This document shows, piece after piece, positions 1 to 6,025 of a DNA stretch of 10,723 bases. Origin of the DNA: Chrysochromulina parva. Taxonomy: Eukaryota; Haptophyta; Prymnesiales; Chrysochromulinaceae. Every line of letters starts with the position of its first letter. Position 1 is the first letter of the stretch. The notes beneath the pieces are model-generated. The model ran no database searches and had not been told where the DNA came from. It saw nothing but the letters and a program-made list of their open reading frames with translations. The stretch is from contig PJAB01002051.1 in assembly GCA_002887195.1 (NCBI GenBank), positions 1 through 10,723 of the forward strand, read 5' to 3'. The position numbers and the translations under genes were made by a program.

Positions 1-1
1 C

Positions 2-268
2 GGCAAGATGGGCGAGAAGGACACGAAGGAGGAGATCCTCAAGGTCTTCAAGCTCTTCGACGACGACTCCACCGGCAAGATCTCGTTCAAGAACCTCAAG
101 CGCGTCGCCAAGGAGCTCGGCGAGAACATGACCGAGGAGGAGCTCCAGGACATGATCGACCAGGCCGACCGCGACGGCGACGGCGAGATCAACCCGGATG
201 AGTTCTACCGCATCATGAAGAAGCGCGGCGACAATCCGCTCGATGACCTCCTCGATGACGACGAGTAG
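2..268 (+). CDS. Centrin (caltractin), C-terminal half, 5'-truncated by the window edge
   Basis: Centrin is a small EF-hand calcium protein of centrioles, basal bodies and contractile fibres. The reading frame is already open at base 2 and runs Gly-Lys into the Met at base 8, which is the inter-lobe 'K-MGEKD' stretch of centrins and not a start codon; the N-terminal lobe lies to the left. Numbering from that Met, EF-hand III has its loop at residues 18-29 ([12 protein letters not shown]). Position 12 of this loop is Asn, not Glu; as I recall this matches animal centrin-2 and implies weak calcium binding. EF-hand IV has a canonical loop at 54-65 (D54, D56, D58, G59, I61, E65) and should bind calcium. 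The segment [14 protein letters not shown] is a centrin hallmark, as opposed to calmodulin. The usual centrin C-terminus after RIMKK (about four residues ending in Tyr or Phe) is replaced by [14 protein letters not shown]. Calmodulin is the alternative and fits much less well. Confidence 0.93.
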   Translation, partial: GKMGEKDTKEEILKVFKLFDDDSTGKISFKNLKRVAKELGENMTEEELQDMIDQADRDGDGEINPDEFYRIMKKRGDNPLDDLLDDDE

Positions 269-761
269 AGTCGCGTCGAGCACGTAGCGGCGGGCTCGTC
301 TTAGTAACGAAGTGTGACGGCTTTTGAACCGCGCCACTCCCGTAGCGTAGGGCCCGGGGGTTGCAATTCAATTCAATCGTTGTTCAAGCATTTTCCAAAT
401 ACGTTTAAAGCACACAACCATGCCGTCTGGTCAACATGATGCGACATGTCCGGACGCGCACCGTGACGGCCGCGCGTGACGGACGGCCTGTTGCCTGTTC
501 GCTGTTGCTGTTCCCGCTGCGCAGCCGGCAAAGTGTTAGCAAAGTGCGAAGTACAAAGATCAAAGTCCGAAAGTGACGTGTCGCACGACGCCGCGCAGCC
601 GGTCGGCCCGGTGAACGGCGGAACCGTAACAATAAACAAACGACGTTCAGCGCGGGGGGCGGGGCCCCCGGGGCGGTCATTGGGCGGTGGGGGAGGGGAT
701 ACCGGAGTGTAGGCACTAGAGCATACATTCAGCCTGTCTCGAGTCCATCTGTCATCATTTC
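269..761. other. Intergenic: centrin 3' flank and upstream region of the mosaic gene
   Basis: There is no convincing gene in these 493 bases. Bases 360-420 are AT-rich for this genome and include a doubled ATTCA, which fits a 3' untranslated region. An AATAAA hexamer lies at 631-636, but it is about 360 bases past the centrin stop, so a role as poly(A) signal is doubtful. Bases 476-712 are open for 78 codons, but the translation is Cys/Arg/Gly-rich with no domain and overlaps the GC-box cluster, so I do not call it a gene. Confidence 0.6.
651..700 (+). promoter_or_regulatory. Putative GC-box promoter of the mosaic gene
   Basis: Runs of G and C here include GGGGCGGGGC-type boxes (about 655-664), a GGGGCGG at 670-676, GGGCGG at 682-687, and ATTGG at 679-683, which is CCAAT read on the other strand. 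The cluster lies 60-110 bases before the ATG at 762. An in-frame TAG at 717-719 shows that the downstream coding region cannot extend back into it. The assignment rests on composition and position only; no TATA box is visible and promoter motifs of this lineage are poorly known to me. Confidence 0.35.
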
Positions 762-2825
762 ATGGTTTTCCTGGGGTACTATGACATGGGCGGTCCCCCC
801 GCGGGTGATTGTCGCGCTCACAGGAAAATCCAAGCACTCATGAAGTTCCTTCCTGCGGCACTCGTGCGCGCTGTAGAGAGAGAGATCGATAAGGCCTCTC
901 GAGACATCCGCGACGCCCTCGGTACGCCGTCGATGCCTCGCGAGACACCCTTCGCCCGGCTCTACGAAGGCAACCACTTGTACACGTGGCAGCCAGGCAC
1001 TCATTCATCGATCTGCCGCGTGCAGCCGCCAGACGGCGCCATCCGGGCATCGGAGTGCATGTTTGTCATCCGGACACCGACCGGCGAGGTGGGCAAGTTC
1101 AACAGCAGGAGCGGAAAGGCGACTGTCGCCCTGCATGGTAAGGAGATCAACGTGAACGAGTACGAGTTCCTCACTCTTCGGCCGGGCTCGAGTGCGAGCT
1201 GGCGAGTGGTCTTCGCACTGCCCGGGCCATGCCTTGCGCCCTTGGCGTGGGCGAGCTCGAGGATGGCGGTGGTGCGGCCGGCCGATGCAAATCGCTTCCC
1301 CGAGCGCGACCCAGGCAAGTACATCGCCGACGAGTCGAGTTGTTGTGTAACGCACGCGGGCAAGGTGGTGACGCTCAAAGAGGCCGAAATCGAATTCCTC
1401 ATCATCGAGGAGCAGCAAACCGGCGTCGCGCACGAGGAGCAGTGGGTGCTCGTGCCACCAGTTCGCCCGTCGCCCATGTACTTTTGGGAGCGTCCCACCA
1501 AAGTTGAGGATGGTATGCTCGTGCCAGAGGGCGCTGTCAAGGCGTCCGATCGCATGTTCGTGGTGCGCGCGGCCAATGGCGAAGCGGGCAAGTTCGTCGT
1601 GGGCGAGGGCGTCGCAAGTGTCGCCCTCAACGGGCGCGAGCAGACGGTCGACGACTATGAGTTTCTGGTCCTGGCGCCCGATGTGCGCTATGCGTGGAGC
1701 GTCGAGCCTCCGCCAAATTGTGTGTGGGCCTCGGCACGCATGGCGGTGATCCGTGCGGCCGACTCGAAACCACCGATACGGTTCCCCGACCGCGACCCAG
1801 GCAAATACCTCGTCGATGAGCAGAAAGCGCGGATCGCGCAGCTGGGTAAGGAGGTGACACTCGAAGTGGGCGAGTACGAGTTCCTGAGCGTGTGGCGCGG
1901 CACCGAAGTGCCCGGCAGTACCGAAGTGGGACTCGTCGTGACAGGTGCTGGTTTGGGCGTGTGCAATGGCTTCTACAGGTTGGTGACGGAGACGCCGGAG
2001 TGGGCAAACGGCAACCCCTGCTTCCAGAACGCGTACGGTGCAACTATTGGGTGGGGCGACACCGACTGGACGCGCAAGAAGGGATACCCTGAGGGCGTGG
2101 GTTGCTGGGGCGTGGGGTATGATGGTCATCATCGGTACATGGCGCGCGGCGACTCGCCCTTGCCACCCGCGACGGGCTGGGTGGTACGCGAGGACCCCAA
2201 ATGGAAGTATCCTTCGGTGGCACCCACGCTCAACCTCGCGCGTATGGCGAAAGGGCTGGCAGCCGCCGCTGGGCATCTCGAGATGATGGGCGCGGGCTTG
2301 GACGTTTGTAATGGCTCGTACCGGTACGTGCCCGAGGACGCCCTCTCCGCCGAGCAGGTGGCCCTCGCTTCAGGCAAGCCCTTCTTCTGCAACGAGCACG
2401 GCGCAATTATTGCCTGGGGCGACACCGACTGGACGCGCAAGAAGGGATACCCTGAGGGCGTGGGTTGCTGGGGCGTGGGGTATGATGGTCATCATCGGTA
2501 CATGGCGCGCGGCGACTCGCCCTTGCCACCCACGACGGGCTGGGTGGTACGCGAGGATCCCAAATGGAAGTATCCTTCGGTGGCACCCATGCTACGGCGT
2601 AACCCGGCGGCTGCCTCGTCAAAGGGTGAAGGTGCGATCAGCGGCGGAGGAGGAGCGCGGGAGGCTCTAGGGCCGGTGGTCGAGGCACGTGGCGAGAAGC
2701 TCAGCGCAGCCGCCCAGGCTGCCGAGAAGCTCAGCAACGAGGCCGAGACCTTCGCCGATCTGGCGACGCAACTTCGCAAGGCTAACACGGGTGGGTTCTT
2801 GGGTAATTTCTTGGCGATTGACTGA
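762..2825 (+). CDS. Mosaic protein: four DM9-like repeats, duplicated unnamed domain, C-terminal R-SNARE half-motif
   Basis: 687 aa in one uninterrupted frame. The first ATG after an in-frame TAG at 717 is used; Met27 at 840 is an alternative. Residues 92-139, 162-215, 256-304 and 321-377 are four related units with the pattern AS-x-RM-x-V-R ... GKF/Y ... (L)GKE-V ... YEFL. Units 1 and 3 also carry 'P-GA(I/V)'. This matches DM9 repeats (DUF3421), mannose-binding or vesicle-associated modules known mainly in animals and usually paired. Residues 391-489 and 507-610 are two copies of a ~100-aa domain with GAG-x(3)-CNG-x-YR, W-x(3)-W, YMARGDSPLPP-x-TGWVV and PSVAP; I cannot name it. After a Gly-rich linker (627-631), residues 636-674 match the C-terminal half of R-SNAREs: zero-layer R643 within ARGEKL, then L647, A650, A654, L657, A661, F664, A668 and L671 at exact layer spacing. 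No membrane anchor follows, as in tomosyn and amisyn. I infer a soluble, vesicle-associated or SNARE-binding protein with carbohydrate-binding-like modules; function is unknown. Confidence 0.88.
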   Translation: MVFLGYYDMGGPPAGDCRAHRKIQALMKFLPAALVRAVEREIDKASRDIRDALGTPSMPRETPFARLYEGNHLYTWQPGTHSSICRVQPPDGAIRASECMFVIRTPTGEVGKFNSRSGKATVALHGKEINVNEYEFLTLRPGSSASWRVVFALPGPCLAPLAWASSRMAVVRPADANRFPERDPGKYIADESSCCVTHAGKVVTLKEAEIEFLIIEEQQTGVAHEEQWVLVPPVRPSPMYFWERPTKVEDGMLVPEGAVKASDRMFVVRAANGEAGKFVVGEGVASVALNGREQTVDDYEFLVLAPDVRYAWSVEPPPNCVWASARMAVIRAADSKPPIRFPDRDPGKYLVDEQKARIAQLGKEVTLEVGEYEFLSVWRGTEVPGSTEVGLVVTGAGLGVCNGFYRLVTETPEWANGNPCFQNAYGATIGWGDTDWTRKKGYPEGVGCWGVGYDGHHRYMARGDSPLPPATGWVVREDPKWKYPSVAPTLNLARMAKGLAAAAGHLEMMGAGLDVCNGSYRYVPEDALSAEQVALASGKPFFCNEHGAIIAWGDTDWTRKKGYPEGVGCWGVGYDGHHRYMARGDSPLPPTTGWVVREDPKWKYPSVAPMLRRNPAAASSKGEGAISGGGGAREALGPVVEARGEKLSAAAQAAEKLSNEAETFADLATQLRKANTGGFLGNFLAID
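2052..2226 (+). repeat. Near-identical intragenic repeat, copy 1
   Basis: 175 bases matching 2415-2589 at 173 positions (offset 363). The two differences are at 2169 (G here, A in copy 2; Ala470 versus Thr591) and 2195 (C versus T, silent). It codes the C-terminal two thirds of the first 'CNG...TGWVV' domain. Confidence 0.95.
2415..2589 (+). repeat. Near-identical intragenic repeat, copy 2
   Basis: Second copy of the 175-base block. The N-terminal third of the domain just upstream has clearly diverged from copy 1 in both protein and DNA, and similarity also ends abruptly after 2593, so the block has sharp edges. Confidence 0.95.
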
Positions 2826-2973
2826 CCGGAGGCGCGGGCGGCTGACGGCGACGCGCCTCTGTAGCTGCACGCGTACCTCGTTTTGGTCGTCGAGAGACGA
2901 GACGGGCGACGCGCCTACCGCCACCTTCTGTACTAGGTGCAAGAGTGAGCAAAGTATAGTGCACACAGGCCAG

Positions 2974-3021
2974 TGTGGCGTTGATTCACATTGATACCAG
3001 TGATGTGGCGTTGATTCACAT
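2974..3021 (+). repeat. 18-base direct repeat, two copies 30 bases apart
   Basis: TGTGGCGTTGATTCACAT occurs exactly at 2974-2991 and again at 3004-3021. It lies about 150 bases after the stop codon of the mosaic gene. Function unknown; possibly a remnant of a longer tandem array or a 3' processing element. Confidence 0.85.
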
Positions 3022-3186
3022 GCGAAGTCACGCGACGCCACGCGCACAGTCGCTCCACGCTCGCATACTGTGCACACGCACCTCGCTTGACGCTCGTCGC
3101 CGTCGCCGAGACTTGCTTGCAGCTCGAGAGGCTGATCATGAGGCGAGGCGAGGTGTACAAGAGCGAAGAGGCGAGGTACCGAGAGG

Positions 3187-3200
3187 GTACAGTACTGTAC
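3187..3200. repeat. Perfect 14-base palindrome
   Basis: GTACAGTACTGTAC reads the same on both strands. It sits in the convergent spacer. It could be a binding site for a dimeric protein or may be chance in a locally TGTAC-rich stretch. Confidence 0.7.
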
Positions 3201-3341
3201 ATCCGAATCGCACAATACTTACACAATACTCCACGATATGCAGTTGCAGATGGCTAGGCACCGTCACACCTGAGATTGTACGTTCCGAAGCTAGGGACCC
3301 TAGGGCGCGTAACCGAAAGGCATATCAGAGACTCACCGGAT

Positions 3342-4802
3342 TCAGTGTCCCTTGGAGACGTTCCTCTGTTCAGTATTCCGTTCTCCAATCAATCCGGTCG
3401 CTTCAGACAGCCCGTTCTCAGCCCGGCTGCCGGCGCACGGCACTGGCGGACACTTGCACAGGAAGATGTAGCAGCAAGGGCTCGCCTCCTTGCCGTCGCC
3501 TGTGTCACGAACACTCCGGCGCCCCCACAACCACCCTTGCCAATAGATGAGGTAAGCCATCGTGATGAAGACTAGATCCGCCACGAGATAGTGAGACCAG
3601 ACCCAGCAGCCTGTCCAGTTGCTGTAGACGAGGCAGCTCTCTAGGCCGTTGATGTGCGGCTGGAAGACCTCCCAGATCGAGTGCTCCTGCACGACGCTCT
3701 CGGCGCCCACCTCCACCCACACGTTCAGCGACGAGTTCGCCGAGCGGTTGAAGAGGAAATGGTTGTGTGTGTAGAAGGAGATGGCGCCGTCGATTTGCAT
3801 CTCGATGGGCGGCCCTAAGCGCCTCCTCATCTGTTGGCACCCCTCCGGCGTGTACAGGACGCCCTGCATGCCAAAGAAGCCCCTGCTGCCTAACTCCTCG
3901 AAGTCAGGAGCCGCTGCCCCCGGCACGGCCAGCCACGGCGACATGCCGCTAAAGAGCTCGACCGGGCCGAAGATGATGACGTCAGCGGCACCGGTCTTCG
4001 TGAGCTCGAGCGCCCGCGGAAACTGCGTCTCAAATGTCACCTTGTTCGGCCGAGCGTCCTCCTCCAAGACGAGGGTTGTGTGGTTCTCACTGCACACACT
4101 CAGATGCGAGAGGTAGATGCCGATCGCCCCCACAGACACGAGCTCGTAGGCGCGCCTTGGGCCCTCCTCAAGGCTGAGCCGGGCAAGGGGCGTGATGAGC
4201 CCGTCGAGCTCGCACTGCGTCGGCGAGGCATGCGAAAGATCCACGGTCAGGTCGCTGCGTTCCACCACGTCGACGAAGCCAACATCCTGGAAGAGGGCAA
4301 CAGCTGGCGAGCCGCCATTAAGCGTGATGATGCGTACAGGCACGGTTCGCCAATCCGTAAAGGTGGTGGCTGGCCGACGGTGCGTCAATACAGGTTCGGT
4401 GATGCTCCAGTCAAACAAAGTGAGCCCCGTGGGAGTACCGGGAAGCTGGCCACCATCATGCTTCAGGCCAGCCTGGAGCCGGATCTTCTCAATCTCCGAT
4501 GGGCTGTATCCTCCTTCGTGTCCTTCACGCGACCTGTACAGGAGGTCCGTGCTCACGGTACCGTAGTACTTGGAGTCGCCGCCGCCGTAAGTTACGGCGG
4601 CCGTAACGGCGTTACGGGCGCCATCGTCATCGCCGCCGACGCCGGTGGCCGTAGTTGCCGCCGTCCTCATCACTGCCGCCTTCCTAACTGGCGCTGCCAA
4701 TCTCGAGTGGCCGGCAATCTCCATGGGCTCATCGTCGCTGGCCGTTCGGACGCTCTTCGGGCCCCACAGAAGAAGAGCCATGCAGGGCCAGATGCGCACC
4801 AT
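3342..4802 (-). CDS. Glycosyltransferase family 25-like, single-pass membrane protein
   Basis: 486 aa; the ATG at 4802 is the first after an in-frame stop (4821-4823). Family GT25 enzymes transfer sugars (galactose to LPS or collagen hydroxylysine) with a metal-binding acidic motif. Residues about 154-380 fit: VPVRIITLNGG opens the fold, SVGAIGIYLSHL (223-234) is the GT25 'GEIGC-x-LSH' motif, LVLEEDARP (244-252) is the 'LVLEDDA' acidic motif, and the segment 308-345 (GFFGMQGVLYTPEGCQQM ... MQIDGAISF) is the 'G-AYLIS--GA ... -VD--L' block. Residues 1-13 are hydrophobic (signal peptide or anchor) and 20-85 are low-complexity. A clear membrane segment spans about 403-427 (VADLVFITMAYLIYW core), followed by a Cys-rich tail. 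N-glycosylation sequons at N240, N352, N356 and N395 all precede the membrane segment, so the catalytic part probably faces the ER/Golgi lumen. The donor and acceptor sugars are unknown. A C-terminal anchor is unlike the usual type II Golgi topology. Confidence 0.8.
   Translation of the reverse strand: MVRIWPCMALLLWGPKSVRTASDDEPMEIAGHSRLAAPVRKAAVMRTAATTATGVGGDDDGARNAVTAAVTYGGGDSKYYGTVSTDLLYRSREGHEGGYSPSEIEKIRLQAGLKHDGGQLPGTPTGLTLFDWSITEPVLTHRRPATTFTDWRTVPVRIITLNGGSPAVALFQDVGFVDVVERSDLTVDLSHASPTQCELDGLITPLARLSLEEGPRRAYELVSVGAIGIYLSHLSVCSENHTTLVLEEDARPNKVTFETQFPRALELTKTGAADVIIFGPVELFSGMSPWLAVPGAAAPDFEELGSRGFFGMQGVLYTPEGCQQMRRRLGPPIEMQIDGAISFYTHNHFLFNRSANSSLNVWVEVGAESVVQEHSIWEVFQPHINGLESCLVYSNWTGCWVWSHYLVADLVFITMAYLIYWQGWLWGRRSVRDTGDGKEASPCCYIFLCKCPPVPCAGSRAENGLSEATGLIGERNTEQRNVSKGH
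4581..4617. repeat. Overlapping inverted repeats within the GT25-like coding region
   Basis: Arms 4581-4590 and 4592-4601 are perfect 10-base reverse complements with one base between them. Directly overlapping, 4601-4607 and 4611-4617 (CCGTAAC and GTTACGG) form a 7-base stem with a 3-base loop. They code for the low-complexity Ala/Thr/Gly stretch near residues 62-74, where protein constraint is weak. Confidence 0.8.
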
Positions 4803-5138
4803 GAGTGCCCCAAGGGCGCTTTAGGCCGTGCGTCACCTCTTCGCAGAGTCCAATGCCAAATCAGGGTTGGTTCACTAAAAAAATCTGGGTTTGGCCGCAT
4901 GCATTTCACCAGGATGATTCTATAGTAATCGATCGAGTGTTTCTACATTCCACTTTACAATACAAACAAGAAAAACGACATAGTACATGACTCATCGGGC
5001 GGGCGGAGCGCGGAGGGCGCCCTTGGGAGGGCGCTCCAGTGATGTGTGATCACCCACGTCCGGTCAGATGGGCAAATGTGTGAAGCCCCGCCGGGGAGAG
5101 CATGTTGAGAGATTTCTTTTTCAATTTCATAATCTGGT
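4803..5138. other. Intergenic: GT25-like promoter side and PTEN 3' flank
   Basis: 336 bases between two minus-strand genes in tandem. No coding region is supported. Bases 4916-4990 are AT-rich. An imperfect hairpin can form from GGAGCGC (5005-5011) and GCGCTCC (5031-5037), about 100-130 bases past the PTEN stop codon. No TATA box or poly(A) hexamer was recognised. Confidence 0.5.
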
Positions 5139-5961
5139 TCATGTAAAGAGTTGCCGAACCTTGCGCACGCTGCTGCCTTCCCCAGCCTGAGCCTCCACCA
5201 TCTCGGGGCGCAAGTCCTCCTCGTCGAGGGCGTCGTCTTCGTCGTCCGTGTCCTCATCCGGCTCCACCGGCCCAAACTGCTCGCACCCCAGCGCGAACGC
5301 CTCGTCGCCGAAGCGCTCAAAGTGGAGCTCGAGCTCAAAAGTCGGGGGGTACCTCTCGCTGTACTTCTTCTTGCAAGCATGGTCCACCTCCTCCCTCTTG
5401 AGCGTGAGCACGCCTCCGGAGCCGTCCCCGGAGCCGTCCTCGCCGCATTGAGCGGCGAGGAACGCCGTGTGTACCCAAAAGTGGCCGATGACCACCTTTT
5501 TGTGGAGTGGCGTGGATGGCTTGTCGTAGATGGTGAACTTGGTGTCGGCTGCGATGACGAGGTAGGGTGTCTCGGAGCCGCTCACGAGAGCCACTTCGTG
5601 TCCGTACTCGACGCGCGCCGGCTTAGCGTGCCATGTCGAGGATTCGAAGATCACGTGCTTCTGCGTCGTACACGTACACCCGAGGATACGGCCGTTGGCA
5701 GCCTTGGCGGCCTCCGTGGACCCAAAGAGCTCGCGGGGCACTAGGCTCGAGTGACATACGACAAGGTACGGATGGCACGCTCCGAGCTCGCGGTGCTTCG
5801 AGTGCGGGCAGCCCCTCATGATGAGTTTCGTCACCCGAAGCCGGGGCTGCTCGATGGCATCCCATCGAAATCCGAGCGATCGGAGCAGCTTACACGGCCA
5901 CGCGCCCGCCTCGTCTCCGTCATTGCTGTACTGTGAATGTGATGAGAGGGAGAGGGCAGCG

Positions 5962-6025
<64 letters not shown>

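Larger units (their letters stand above)
2826..3341. other. Intergenic spacer between convergent genes
   Basis: 516 bases between the stop of the mosaic gene and the stop of the GT25-like gene on the other strand; it should hold both 3' untranslated regions. I see no gene. It holds an 18-base direct repeat (2974/3004), a 14-base palindrome (3187-3200), GAGGCGAGG-type short repeats around 3139-3178 and a doubled CACAATACT at 3211-3230. No canonical AATAAA was seen on either strand. Confidence 0.6.

Noticed and set aside
476..712. 78-codon plus-strand frame before the mosaic gene.
   Set aside because: Composition is Cys/Arg/Gly-rich, it runs into the GC-box cluster, and no conserved motif is seen.
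1005..2276. 423-codon open frame on the minus strand opposite the mosaic gene.
   Set aside because: It is the antisense of DM9-like and TGWVV-domain coding sequence; the His/Arg-rich translation has no domain, and such long antisense frames are expected in GC-rich DNA.
2667..3215. 182-codon minus-strand frame across the mosaic gene's 3' end.
   Set aside because: Half of it is antisense to the SNARE tail and the rest is repeat-bearing spacer; no domain or plausible homology.
4080..4925. 281-codon open frame on the plus strand.
   Set aside because: It overlaps the GT25 catalytic region on the other strand, has no recognisable motif and is best explained by GC-rich codon bias.
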